Shown here one piece after another: positions 41,222-52,307 of a DNA stretch of 64,000 bases. The notes below the pieces were generated by a model. It was not told the DNA's origin, searched no databases, and saw only the letters and a list, made by a program, of their open reading frames with translations. Source of the DNA: Winogradskyella forsetii (lineage in GTDB: Bacteria; Bacteroidota; Bacteroidia; Flavobacteriales; Flavobacteriaceae). Location: NCBI RefSeq assembly GCF_013394595.1, contig NZ_CP053348.1, forward strand, positions 3,188,001-3,252,000, read 5' to 3'. Within the stretch, counting starts at the first letter, position 1; every line of letters starts with the position of its first letter. The position numbers and the translations under genes are program-made.

Positions 41222-44200
41222 TTAGCCTTGTTCTTTAACTTCTACCTTATATTCTTTCACTTTTATTTTATCACCTGCTTTTAAGTTCCATTTATCTATA
41301 TCAGTCCTTACTTCGAATTCTTGATTACCATCTGTGTCATTTACATGTTTTTTTGCTTTGTTTTGACCAGTAGTTAGCTTTGTTTTCGAAGTCAACTTGT
41401 ATTCAATAATGGTAAATGTCCCATCTTCATTTTTTATTAATGCATCTGCATCTGTACGATTTTTTGGCTTGTTTCCTTTTCCGTTCTGAGGAACCAATCT
41501 TATATTGCCTCTATAATCTGTACCATCTGCATCTAATTTTGCTAATTTTTTCTGTTGAAAAGCTAGACCTTCTCTAATTTTAACAAGCCAAGCAGGCATT
41601 TTCTGTTTGTTCTTGCTATTATTAGATACCAACCCTAAACTTTTTTTAAGTTCATTTCTTTGAATTTTACTTGCATAACGATTTAACAATGTGATTGCAA
41701 GGTCAATTGTGGCTTCACCAGGGTCTAATATCTCATCATCCGTCTTGAATCTTCCACTAAATATAGCTTCAATAGGATTCTTTTTAAAATCTTTAAAGTC
41801 ATCATAAAAATTAGACGAGCTATTCCATTTTAGAAAAGTATAATCTATACCTAATTCAGGGATATCAACATGGATATTATCAGGTATCATGAAGCTGTCT
41901 GTTTTTTTCACTAGTGACAATACTGGCTCACCTTCTTCAGAAAACTTAAGCATATAATGATATTGTTCAAGCCCCTCTAACTCTACATAAGCTATTACCT
42001 GATTGCCGCTAAAGGCATACGGTGAATAATAAGGGTAATCAGCAGTTAACGGGTCAACAGCAAAGAACCTCCCAACTCTAGGATCATGCATTCGATACTT
42101 ATAATTCAAAGAATTCCCCTCCCCTTTAATCTCATCATCCTTCTCCTGCCCTTGGAACCCATATCGGTAACTGAGGCTACTTTTATGGCGGTTGGGCAAC
42201 AGCATCCCAAAGGGATAGTAATCATTATAAGCAATTACATCAGGGGTAAAGCCTTCATATCTTGCCTCTGGCGTACCTCCACCTTTTCTGTAAATAGGTA
42301 GTTTTCTGTCTGTTAATACACTTAGTACATTTCCTAAATGGTTAGAGAGTTCGTAGCGTTTATCACCTATCTTATTAAAGAAATCGGCAAAGCTGACATC
42401 ACCTAAAGGTTGCCCATATTGGTTATCTATAGCGTCTATATAGTCTGGTATAGTATCGCCATCCGTATCTGTACCTTGAGGGTTACCTGCAGATAGCGTG
42501 TCTTCTTCTAAAGTAAAATAACCATCTTCATCATCATCAGTGTCTAAATAGTTAAGAAGGCCATCTCCATCTAAATCTGCTCTTGCTCCCACCAATGGCG
42601 TAACACCATAATGCGTAATTAAATCTTGTGCTTCTTGGAAAGTCGTTACAGTATCGTCATCATCATCTTGATCTAAATAATTTGGAATACCATCACCATC
42701 GGTATCTTCGTTTATGGCGTTTCCTATACCATTAATGTCAAAATCTTCGTCTTTAGTTAATACAGAATCACCATCATCATCATCATTCAGAAAATTAACT
42801 GGATTAGATGGATAGGTGTTTATTATTGTATAATTAACCGCACCAAAATCTGGAAACGTTTCCAAGGCATTATGTAATCCATTAGTACCAAATACGGAAA
42901 CATCTGTAAAATCGATAGCTCCATCACCATCTGCATCTATTATATTGCCAGTACCTAATGCTCCCGACTCATAAATATCGTCTATACCATCACCATCACT
43001 ATCTAAATCTAAACTATTTATTATTCCATCATTATCTGTATCTGCGGTAGTTTCCGCAGTATCTAAAATGCCATCATTATCATCATCTATATCAATATTA
43101 TCTGTGATAGAATCACCATCTGAATCTGGATATACAATTGGATCTCCACAGCCTCCATTTACCCACATTAATTCATTAGATAAAAACATTGCCAAGTTTA
43201 AGTTCCCTCCTTCTTCTGTAGCTGATGTCCCAAATTCATCATCAAATGAATATGCCCTTGAAGTTATAATCCCATTATTAGAAGTTGAATAATTAAAATA
43301 ACACATCGTGAAATCTATATTACTATTGGAACCTATAGAATTATTGATTAATTCAAGAACATTCTCATTACCTGTTCCTGCTGAAATACCAACTTGAAAC
43401 AATGTGGAATCTGTAGAGGAAAATGTTATATCATTAACGATAAAATTAGTGATTGTGGATGCAATTGATGGATCATCAATAAGAGTTGTTTCAAATTCTA
43501 TCTCAAATTCTGGTGATACAAACGATTGGTTAGGTGTAAAATTACGTTCCTTATAATTTCTTATCTCTAATGCCCCTGCTCCATTTATACGTATTCTATA
43601 ACTTTTTAATTTTATCACAGGATAAAATAAACCACTAAACTTAGCAACAAATAATTCTAATTTTTCAATTTTAAGTGCATTATCAACCAAACTTCCATAC
43701 GTATGTTTTATCGAAGAAATTAAATATTGCCCTTCTAATAATGTGCTGCCATTAGTAACATTTAAATTGGTTTGCAGGCCAAATTCCCCTGCTTTTCTTA
43801 ATTTAAATTCTGCATCATCTGCCCAAGAGGCTCTATTACTACCTGAAAAATCTAAAGCATAACCAGAACTAACTGACCTTGCCATTGCTACTGTATTTAT
43901 TTTTGCTAATAAACTTTGATCTACTAACCTTGGCTCAATAAACCTATTTAATATAGGCTCTATACTATTAGATAATTTTTGATGTAAAGCATTACCTGCT
44001 ATTGAAGACAATCTATCTTTTCTATTAACTAGTATTTTTAGCGCATTATTTACGCTATTATATAACGTTTGAATTAATTCCTCACTGCCTTGTTCTGGGT
44101 ACGATTGCTCTATTTTATTAGTAATAATCTTCTTGATATCAAGTCCCTTTAATTGCTCGTTAATAGGGAGTTGATTTTTAGTTTTCTTATTGATTACCTG

Positions 44201-47200
44201 ATCTATTGCACTAGAAATTTCTAGGGCTAATTCACTAGCAAAAACATCATTTTGTGATACACCATCAATATCTACAAAGGGCAGTCTAAAGCCTTGGGAT
44301 TCTGCCCTTGGCAAGACAATGCTTTGATCGCTGGAAGCCAATAGCTCATTGTTTTCTTGAAGACCCAACCTTGAACTGCCATAGATATGTTGTTCTTTGA
44401 GGTATAATTCTTCGATATCCCTTAATCCTGGAACACTTCTGAATCCTTTTTCGTATATAGCCATTACATTCCCTTGCGCATCCCTACTATAAAAAGTAGG
44501 TTTTTGGTCTCTTATATTGCCGTTGTTTCTATAATTAACAACATTTTTACCTATTCTATTTCCTAATCCATCGTATTGGAAAACAATTTCTTGGCGTCTT
44601 ACACTGTTTGGTGTATCCACATCTCTCTTAATAACTTTTCTTACCTTCCCATCTACACGCCATTCAATAATTAAACCTTCCGTTTTGTCTTCTATTAGTT
44701 GCCCTATTTCATCGTAAACATAGTTATGGGTGTTTTCATTGCTAGGATCATAAGTAATTCCCAATTCATCCTGTAAGACTTGTAATTGATCATCTAAATC
44801 CGAATTAACTTGAACGCCTAATGGGTCACTAACTGCGGTAAGCTGATTATTAATAATCTTACCCTCATCGTCTTTATTGTATAGATATTCAAAGTTGTCA
44901 ATTTCAATAGTAGTTGGGTCTTGACTTACGTTACCATTATTTCTAACCCTTAGTGAATTTCTAGTAAGACCTGTTAAGTTTCCATTTCTATCATAACTAT
45001 AGGTCGCAGAATAGGCATTTGGACTCTCAAACTTTGTGTTATTTCTATCATCAACAGCCACGCTACTAGCATCCATAGATTTAATTCTGTTAAGCTGGTC
45101 GTAGAAATATTGAGCATTCTGCGTAAATGTACGTGAGTTCCTAGGTTTAAGACCATCCACACTTAAATGTCTCATACTAGAAACCATTTGCTTAATGTTT
45201 CCATTGTACAAATTTGTTGGACTACTATTTGTGGCGCTGTGTGTATACGTATTAGTATCGGCTCCTATTATTCTTGAACTATAATCCCCTTCAAAATAGT
45301 GCAAAGAAAACCCATAGGCATCTCGAGCTACCGTTTCATTAGTACCTCCTAAAACTCCATCAGTACCAGGATCATTTTCTACTAATACAGCTTCTGAGTT
45401 TACAGATTTTAGCCAACCTTGAATTGTATAGATATAATCCATACCCTGAATTTGCTTATTTCCTAAATTCATTCTTGCTAATGGGCCATGCTCATAGTAC
45501 TCATAACTAGCATCTTGCTCCCAAATGGCACCATCTATTGATGTTTCAATGGTAACAATTCTATTGTCTGCATCGTATTGGTAGCGATGTATAAATTGAT
45601 CTTTTTTATCTTTTTGAAAAACAACACGATTAACATTACCACTAATTAAATCGTACTCATATTGCAAGCGTTTATATTCTTGAGTATTATTCAGAATTGA
45701 CATGTCATTGTTTTGAACGACTAACTCTTTAACATTACCATGAACGTCATAATTATAGAATAGTGCATTATCAGAATTATTAAGATCTATAGTATTTGTT
45801 GTTATAGTATCAAAATATAAAATTGAAGTCACTCTATTTCTAGAGGAATAAGCTTCATAAGAAGTTTCAAATAACGAAGACGAATCTTCAGTACCTGAAG
45901 CTAATGATATAGGGTTATCATAAACAGTATATGTTACTTCACGTCTTTCAATAAATTGAGACTCAGAAAAATCTTGCTGCACTTCAGGGTTTCCTAGGAT
46001 AAGTAATTTTCCTTCATCATTTATACTATAATTTTCATTAACAAGAACATCTATTTCTCCTGCTTCAACTATCCTTCCTAGAGCGTCGTAATTAGAGTAA
46101 CTAAATCTTAATCTAGATTCAGATCCTTCATTTGTTGTTACAGAATAAATTTCAGCTTGCTTGGCATTTTGAGAAGCAATAATTCGGCCTAAATCATCAT
46201 AAGCGAATTTAGTAATACCACCATCTGGAGTTTTTTGCCAAACTAATTGATTTAATGAATTGTACCTGTATTGTGTTGGCATCCTATGCACAGGTAACTG
46301 TGAAGCATCTTCACCATTACTTTCACGTGTTTGATCTATTTGATTCGTAAGCACTAATTTCTCTTCCAAACTCATGCCATCACCGAGTCTATCTATGCCT
46401 TCTGGCGCTACGGTTTGAATCAAATTCCCTGCTTGATCATAATAGTATAAGGTGTATTGGTACTCTTTGTCAGGATACTCCATGGAAAAATGCTCTACGG
46501 CATTCTCCATAGCTGCATTGATATATTCTGTTTCAAATTGGTTTCTTAATTGATCTAAGTATGTGATATAGCTATCACGTACATAGGTATTAATTAAACC
46601 CTGAGCAATATCTTCACATGGGTCAGTGTCAGTCGCTGGAGGCAATGTAATATACATTCCAAACGGTTTAGGTACACATACCAATAGACTTCCTTGACCA
46701 TCTTTAACCTGAGAATCTATATAATCACTCCATGATTGTTCAATCACTACTTCAGAACCCTGGTCATTTAGTACAGTAGTTGAACCATCAAATCCATCAA
46801 TTAAAAGTTCCATTTCATTGTCTAAAGTGTCTAGATTATCATAACCATAGTTGACAGCAGTATTACCAAATTCTCCTATCGTTAAAAACAGAGGGTGATC
46901 AACACTATTAACACCTTTTTCCTCTATATAATAAATATAAGTATCAGCAATGTAGGCGAGGTTTGCATTACAAAAGTAAACTTCATCAAACAATGGTGGC
47001 AACTCGTAACCAGCAATTCTATTGGACACAAAAAGCTCAACGTTAACTTGGTTACCATCAGCATCAGCTCCACCATCGAATTGCTGTGGCACAAAGCCCA
47101 TAAAATCCATATACGTCGCATATTTCTCATTACAACTTAGTGGTGCTACTTGTTGTACAATACAGTCTTCACAATCTTCTTCTAGAAAGCGCTGTGAACT

Positions 47201-50200
47201 TGCTTCTAAATTTCTCGTAAATTTTGCTTTTTTGTGTTTAGAAGCATTAAACCTTTTAGCAACTATATTGTCTGAGCCCAGTATTGGTAAAGGTATGCCA
47301 GTTGTTGTCGTATTAGCTAATTCACTAGACTTGGATGCGCTTCTACCAGATGGTAATGGATCGCCTCCCATTGATAAACGTACTAAATATTTTCTATCAA
47401 GAATATTATTTTCTAATTGTGCGACTGTGGCATAATATTGAGTGCCAAAATCGTAAATGTCGTCAGTGATAACCATGCGTGTTGCAAAATCAATAGATGT
47501 TGTTCCTTGTGTAAAGTCAAAATCCAATCCATCATTCCACGTAGGGTTAATAGAATTACAACTTCCGCCTGGTGTTTCACCCGAAATATTTACATAACCT
47601 GTTTGCCCAATCCATAAGTCGGGCTTACTGCCAACCATTGATAAAGTACTTGATGGTATTGTAGCTTCTAAATTGCCATCAAAATCGAACCTGAAATTAG
47701 ATCCATTTATGCTGTAATCTAGATAATCCATCTCATAATTAGCAGAATAATACTGGCTTTGAGCCAACATATTTATCTCAGTACAAATTGGGGTATTGTT
47801 ACCGTTGTAAGATAATGGTTGTATTTCTAAACCGTTGAAAATGGTATATTCAACATCGTTTATAATAAGTTTTGCGTTATTAAAATTTGTATTAGGGTAA
47901 TTATTGCCAAAATCTACTTCTAATTTTACTTCAAATTCTTCACCGACTCCAAACAAAAGCGATGGTACTTTAAAGATAACATCATCTATTATCATTGGAA
48001 TACCTGTGATTGAGCCAGAAATCTGTCTTCCTACTGTAAATTGTGGGTACATGTATCTTACAGTATCATCTGTTTCACACTCAGGAATACAACTTAAAAG
48101 ATTAATACAAGTGTTGCCTTTAAAAACGTATTCTTTAATTGAACCATCTGACAACATAACCTTTCCTAGTAATTGAAACGCATAAGTTCCATCAACTGTA
48201 ACTGCTATGTCATGAAAAGAATTTGATAAACTCAAAATCTTCCAATAACCAGGACTTCCTAAATATTCCCAAGTATTAGAAGAATTCCATGGGTTATCAT
48301 TTGAGCTCTCAGGTAAGTTAAGAGTTATAGGTTTATTGCAAATATTATTTAGGGATGTACTTATGGTTAATTCATCACCATTGATAATATTGTCTATTGT
48401 AAAGCCAGTAACGTCAGATTGTGTACCACCAAGTGCTTCAAACAAATCTAAAACCATAAAACCATCACTATATGGATATGGGCTACTTAGGTTGTTTTTA
48501 GACAAAAATCCGTTTAAAAACAATTCTAAATCCACTTGAATTTTACATTTACCTGTTTCATTGTAATAATTATCTATAACATCTCCTGGATCTATAGTAG
48601 GAGGATACTCCGATGTATCTACACCTAAATCATCATTCAAAAAATCCGCAGGGATAAATCGTTTTTCGTAGGCTCCATAAATACTTGAAGAGATTGAAGA
48701 ACATAATTGAGGGGTTCCTGTTGAGTAATTAACACTAAAATTTGGATAAGTACTAACTAAAGACATAAAGTCTGGATTAGTTCTAGCTTCACCACCTAAA
48801 CACTCGTTGTAACAGCCATTCTTTTTTGCATGAATGGAGATAAACACATCGTATAAGCGTGTTTTTAAGCCTTGGTAAAAGCCTTTGTATAAGTTCCAGA
48901 ACGTTTGTTTTTTCTCTTCACTATCTAAACTATCAAATGATGTATAGGAGTCACAAGTTGTAGCCAAATTACCACATTGTGCCATGGTATAAGCTAATTG
49001 GGCCATAGTTACACCTGTTCCATCATATTCGGTATCCATTGCATATGCCATAAGTTCTTTTCGTTGAAACCTATAGTCATCTACCTCATCTACATAGAGG
49101 GAATTGAAAAATGGGTCGGAACTAAGAATATTACTAATACTATTTGCACCTGAAGGTATAAAGCCTGCAATGACAGCATCGTTATAAGTTACTGTTGTAC
49201 TTAATAAAGTATCAAATTCAAAAGACGTGGTACCATTATAACTCACTTCGCATATAGATTCGTTATAGGATAGATAACAATATTCTGGATGATATGGTAA
49301 TAAAGACTGCGCCCAATCTGTTCTCCAATTGGTAATAAAATCCGGAATATATCTTAAGTTTTGCGGATGGATATAATACTTTCCGTCTATTAAATTGTTT
49401 CCATATAGGTTCTCATCAAATGCAGATCCTAAATTTGGTTCTTCAACCAACTCACCAACTTCATTTACAGCAATTGCAGGTAGCCATTGATCGTTTACCC
49501 AATTTACCTCTACGAGTGAATAACTAGAATTTTCCGAATATGGGTTTGCTGGGTTTCTCCATGTAAAAGTGAAGTCTAGATTTGATGGATCATTTACTTC
49601 TCCATTAATTATTAATGTGTTTATCTGTCCATTGCCATCAAATGACAATTGCTTTATCTCACCTTTAAAATACAATTGATTGGCATCATTGAAAACGCTC
49701 AGTTGATCTACAAAAGCTATAGGCTCAATAATAGACCCATCTGTTTCATCGTATTCTAAAATATAATCCAATCTACCGTATTGCCCATACGGGCTCATAT
49801 CTGACAATAGCATAGCCTCATTCGCATCGCATGTCTGTGATTCTTCACACATGTCTTCTAGAATTACAAACCCATCCTGAAGCTCGGCAATAGCTATAGT
49901 TACATTGGGATCTGCTGATGTAAATGTACTGTTCGTTAGGGTGTAAGATCCTTGTCCAAAAAGTGTATCCAATTTGTCACTTATGTATGCAACTATGCCC
50001 AATTCTACCACATCACAATCAATATCATCACAATCAACAAAGATAAATTGAGGGATAAAATCCTCTTCTGCCAAGATACAATCTTCATTTTCTAAAAAGT
50101 CGTTCCAAGCTTGTTCTAGATTTGCTCTATTCACCGTAAGTCTTTTAGAGATTCCATATTCACCTGTATTCCATACTCTTTCTATAGCATTTTCTCCCTT

Positions 50201-52282
50201 TCTTGAATAAGACGCAATTCCGGTAGCTTCTATTAATTCAGAATTACAATCATCACTTAGCCCAATAGTAACATCATAAACATAAGGAAACGTTATAGAA
50301 GCACATTCATTAAAGGTAAAGTCTCCAGAATCTTCTAGTTCATATTCCAACTTATAGTCAGAAAAATTTTCTATAACTACAATTTGCTTGCCTACTCTAA
50401 GACCATCCTGTAATACACCAAAGTTACCTGTCGCATATCTATTATTACTATCCTCTAAAGTGTCTGGGTCATCTTCATTAAGTTTGTTTAATAAATCTGT
50501 AGCTACTCTATCATGTAATTCTATAGCTTGGCCAAATTCATCTATTTCAGATTCATCATTCAAGGGTAATAATATAGGTTGACCTTCTTCTGTCTCTGTT
50601 CCTCCTATACTAGGGTTTCCACCCGCTAAAGCCGTAGCAATAGTTCTACCTTGTGGGTCTATATAGCTAACACTTACCTGTCCATTGGGATCTACAACAA
50701 CATTTTTTTTATAATGCTTGTAATTCCCTACTTGATAACCAAAGAGCCTATTTAACTCAAATGAAGAATTGGGCTGAGAATAAAAATATTTCATTTCATG
50801 TCCATTGCCAAGTTGATGCTGTACACCAACACCACTTTTTCTTTTTATTCGTCCTGTATTATCTGCGGTATATTCTATTTGACTAAATGGAAAATTTTGA
50901 GCATCAGGGACAAGGTCTTGATAAGGCTTTTCTGTATTGCTATTATTATTGGTCGAGTAATATTTACTTGCCCCAGAAGAATCATCCATACCGAATAAAT
51001 TCACCTCACAATTAGGATCCTCCCCTTCAGGTATACCAATATCCCAGTCAAAATCTTTTGCAGAATATATTGCTAGAGTACCTGTACTTGGATCAACAAC
51101 TTGTTCACTAACATTAAAGTCTGGATAATATTTGATCTTATTATTATCAGTAGGAACAGGTAATACCTCAATCGCAGGCCTTCCTTGCATATCATATATA
51201 ACTTCACCTACAATTGCATTATCATCACTATTAATTTTTGTAACGGTTTGACGATTTCTTAAAGTCCCATCAAAATAACTTACAACAGATTTATTTTTAC
51301 CATTTTCAGCGTAGCTTGTTTGAAATTGCCAGTTTTTGACTTGTTCATGAGAGGAAGTAAAAAAGTAGACATGTGGCCAATCTGAAACATGCACTATTTC
51401 ATTTGCAGCATTAGTAGATGTCCAATCGCCATAATATCGTTTTGTAATATCTTCTTGAAAGCGAGTGACAACTCTTAATCTATATACTATGTATCCTCGA
51501 GAATATATTAAAGGTATTTCGAATGCTGTCTGTTTTGTTTCTATTCTAGTACTATTTAGCTCGAAATCTCTAACTGAAAACTCTATAGCATCTGCAGGGC
51601 GAGTAGGTTCATTAAACCCATAGTTATCAACCCATGTCCATTCTAATTCAAATTCTTCTGCTGCATTTAAAATAGCGTTACTTGAACTTGACCAATCTAT
51701 AATTAAACTGCATGGATTTGAGCTAGAAGGTAACTCTTGAAAAGATAGACTTGGCAATGTTTCTGGTGGTAATTCATAAAAACGATCTACCTTAAAACCT
51801 AGTTCTATAGAAATGTTGTCTGGTATATCAGACATAGATGAACCATTAGACTTAAAAGCCTGGGATGAATTAACAACTATCTCTATTCCGTATCTATTCT
51901 TAATTTCAAAATATATTTCATCAACATATTGAAAGTTACCTGCATTATTGTTATATTCTATTTCGAAGATCTTCACTTCTGCTGCAGAAAGATCTATTGA
52001 GCCATCTGGTAAAATAGGATAAACAGTAGCATTTAGAACATACGTGAAGTTTTCATAAAACGGAATATTATCATTGATGTAAAGGCTTAAATAAGCTGTA
52101 GGCTTAACCGATGTGATGCCAACATTACCAAGTTCTGGATCAATATATTGATAAGATGACGATAATGTATTTACTGGAATTGGTCCGTCAGTAAACTTTT
52201 TTTCATTTGCAAAACTTGAAATAGACAAAAGTAAGATTACAGATGATAATATATAATTTCTTAAAAAAACCAAACAATCCAT
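41222..52282 (-). CDS. Giant Rhs/YD-repeat polymorphic toxin with nuclease-like tip (CT1)
   Basis: 3686 residues. A signal peptide (about 1-25, ending SFAN) is followed by a large region with DUF6443-like elements (GEVIYDMQGRPAIE near 380), Rhs/YD repeats (about 1935-2620), a LamG-like stretch near 2800-2950, thrombospondin type 3 Asp-rich repeats (about 3050-3290), the Rhs core end (about 3315-3409, NHLGNVLSVLTDRK ... DPRVGRFFAVDPL) and a variable tip (3410-3686). The tip ends with a PD-(D/E)XK-like pattern: TDADAL ... IIEYKLTSK near 3600, consistent with a DNase. The shell should encapsulate the tip until delivery. It is the sixth gene of the operon and is followed without gap by the immunity gene. 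Confidence 0.92.
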   Translation of the reverse strand: MDCLVFLRNYILSSVILLLSISSFANEKKFTDGPIPVNTLSSSYQYIDPELGNVGITSVKPTAYLSLYINDNIPFYENFTYVLNATVYPILPDGSIDLSAAEVKIFEIEYNNNAGNFQYVDEIYFEIKNRYGIEIVVNSSQAFKSNGSSMSDIPDNISIELGFKVDRFYELPPETLPSLSFQELPSSSNPCSLIIDWSSSSNAILNAAEEFELEWTWVDNYGFNEPTRPADAIEFSVRDFELNSTRIETKQTAFEIPLIYSRGYIVYRLRVVTRFQEDITKRYYGDWTSTNAANEIVHVSDWPHVYFFTSSHEQVKNWQFQTSYAENGKNKSVVSYFDGTLRNRQTVTKINSDDNAIVGEVIYDMQGRPAIEVLPVPTDNNKIKYYPDFNVSEQVVDPSTGTLAIYSAKDFDWDIGIPEGEDPNCEVNLFGMDDSSGASKYYSTNNNSNTEKPYQDLVPDAQNFPFSQIEYTADNTGRIKRKSGVGVQHQLGNGHEMKYFYSQPNSSFELNRLFGYQVGNYKHYKKNVVVDPNGQVSVSYIDPQGRTIATALAGGNPSIGGTETEEGQPILLPLNDESEIDEFGQAIELHDRVATDLLNKLNEDDPDTLEDSNNRYATGNFGVLQDGLRVGKQIVVIENFSDYKLEYELEDSGDFTFNECASITFPYVYDVTIGLSDDCNSELIEATGIASYSRKGENAIERVWNTGEYGISKRLTVNRANLEQAWNDFLENEDCILAEEDFIPQFIFVDCDDIDCDVVELGIVAYISDKLDTLFGQGSYTLTNSTFTSADPNVTIAIAELQDGFVILEDMCEESQTCDANEAMLLSDMSPYGQYGRLDYILEYDETDGSIIEPIAFVDQLSVFNDANQLYFKGEIKQLSFDGNGQINTLIINGEVNDPSNLDFTFTWRNPANPYSENSSYSLVEVNWVNDQWLPAIAVNEVGELVEEPNLGSAFDENLYGNNLIDGKYYIHPQNLRYIPDFITNWRTDWAQSLLPYHPEYCYLSYNESICEVSYNGTTSFEFDTLLSTTVTYNDAVIAGFIPSGANSISNILSSDPFFNSLYVDEVDDYRFQRKELMAYAMDTEYDGTGVTMAQLAYTMAQCGNLATTCDSYTSFDSLDSEEKKQTFWNLYKGFYQGLKTRLYDVFISIHAKKNGCYNECLGGEARTNPDFMSLVSTYPNFSVNYSTGTPQLCSSISSSIYGAYEKRFIPADFLNDDLGVDTSEYPPTIDPGDVIDNYYNETGKCKIQVDLELFLNGFLSKNNLSSPYPYSDGFMVLDLFEALGGTQSDVTGFTIDNIINGDELTISTSLNNICNKPITLNLPESSNDNPWNSSNTWEYLGSPGYWKILSLSNSFHDIAVTVDGTYAFQLLGKVMLSDGSIKEYVFKGNTCINLLSCIPECETDDTVRYMYPQFTVGRQISGSITGIPMIIDDVIFKVPSLLFGVGEEFEVKLEVDFGNNYPNTNFNNAKLIINDVEYTIFNGLEIQPLSYNGNNTPICTEINMLAQSQYYSANYEMDYLDYSINGSNFRFDFDGNLEATIPSSTLSMVGSKPDLWIGQTGYVNISGETPGGSCNSINPTWNDGLDFDFTQGTTSIDFATRMVITDDIYDFGTQYYATVAQLENNILDRKYLVRLSMGGDPLPSGRSASKSSELANTTTTGIPLPILGSDNIVAKRFNASKHKKAKFTRNLEASSQRFLEEDCEDCIVQQVAPLSCNEKYATYMDFMGFVPQQFDGGADADGNQVNVELFVSNRIAGYELPPLFDEVYFCNANLAYIADTYIYYIEEKGVNSVDHPLFLTIGEFGNTAVNYGYDNLDTLDNEMELLIDGFDGSTTVLNDQGSEVVIEQSWSDYIDSQVKDGQGSLLVCVPKPFGMYITLPPATDTDPCEDIAQGLINTYVRDSYITYLDQLRNQFETEYINAAMENAVEHFSMEYPDKEYQYTLYYYDQAGNLIQTVAPEGIDRLGDGMSLEEKLVLTNQIDQTRESNGEDASQLPVHRMPTQYRYNSLNQLVWQKTPDGGITKFAYDDLGRIIASQNAKQAEIYSVTTNEGSESRLRFSYSNYDALGRIVEAGEIDVLVNENYSINDEGKLLILGNPEVQQDFSESQFIERREVTYTVYDNPISLASGTEDSSSLFETSYEAYSSRNRVTSILYFDTITTNTIDLNNSDNALFYNYDVHGNVKELVVQNNDMSILNNTQEYKRLQYEYDLISGNVNRVVFQKDKKDQFIHRYQYDADNRIVTIETSIDGAIWEQDASYEYYEHGPLARMNLGNKQIQGMDYIYTIQGWLKSVNSEAVLVENDPGTDGVLGGTNETVARDAYGFSLHYFEGDYSSRIIGADTNTYTHSATNSSPTNLYNGNIKQMVSSMRHLSVDGLKPRNSRTFTQNAQYFYDQLNRIKSMDASSVAVDDRNNTKFESPNAYSATYSYDRNGNLTGLTRNSLRVRNNGNVSQDPTTIEIDNFEYLYNKDDEGKIINNQLTAVSDPLGVQVNSDLDDQLQVLQDELGITYDPSNENTHNYVYDEIGQLIEDKTEGLIIEWRVDGKVRKVIKRDVDTPNSVRRQEIVFQYDGLGNRIGKNVVNYRNNGNIRDQKPTFYSRDAQGNVMAIYEKGFRSVPGLRDIEELYLKEQHIYGSSRLGLQENNELLASSDQSIVLPRAESQGFRLPFVDIDGVSQNDVFASELALEISSAIDQVINKKTKNQLPINEQLKGLDIKKIITNKIEQSYPEQGSEELIQTLYNSVNNALKILVNRKDRLSSIAGNALHQKLSNSIEPILNRFIEPRLVDQSLLAKINTVAMARSVSSGYALDFSGSNRASWADDAEFKLRKAGEFGLQTNLNVTNGSTLLEGQYLISSIKHTYGSLVDNALKIEKLELFVAKFSGLFYPVIKLKSYRIRINGAGALEIRNYKERNFTPNQSFVSPEFEIEFETTLIDDPSIASTITNFIVNDITFSSTDSTLFQVGISAGTGNENVLELINNSIGSNSNIDFTMCYFNYSTSNNGIITSRAYSFDDEFGTSATEEGGNLNLAMFLSNELMWVNGGCGDPIVYPDSDGDSITDNIDIDDDNDGILDTAETTADTDNDGIINSLDLDSDGDGIDDIYESGALGTGNIIDADGDGAIDFTDVSVFGTNGLHNALETFPDFGAVNYTIINTYPSNPVNFLNDDDDGDSVLTKDEDFDINGIGNAINEDTDGDGIPNYLDQDDDDDTVTTFQEAQDLITHYGVTPLVGARADLDGDGLLNYLDTDDDEDGYFTLEEDTLSAGNPQGTDTDGDTIPDYIDAIDNQYGQPLGDVSFADFFNKIGDKRYELSNHLGNVLSVLTDRKLPIYRKGGGTPEARYEGFTPDVIAYNDYYPFGMLLPNRHKSSLSYRYGFQGQEKDDEIKGEGNSLNYKYRMHDPRVGRFFAVDPLTADYPYYSPYAFSGNQVIAYVELEGLEQYHYMLKFSEEGEPVLSLVKKTDSFMIPDNIHVDIPELGIDYTFLKWNSSSNFYDDFKDFKKNPIEAIFSGRFKTDDEILDPGEATIDLAITLLNRYASKIQRNELKKSLGLVSNNSKNKQKMPAWLVKIREGLAFQQKKLAKLDADGTDYRGNIRLVPQNGKGNKPKNRTDADALIKNEDGTFTIIEYKLTSKTKLTTGQNKAKKHVNDTDGNQEFEVRTDIDKWNLKAGDKIKVKEYKVEVKEQG
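42057..42222 (-). repeat. Outer 166-bp inverted repeat, right copy (end of Rhs core)
   Basis: Inside the 3686-residue Rhs gene, codons of YYPFGM to DPRVGRFFAV. 164 of 166 nt match the inverse of 32081-32246. It ends precisely at the junction of conserved core and variable tip. Confidence 0.95.
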
Positions 52283-52307
52283 ATGGTTAAACTTTTAGTT
52301 AGTAGCT

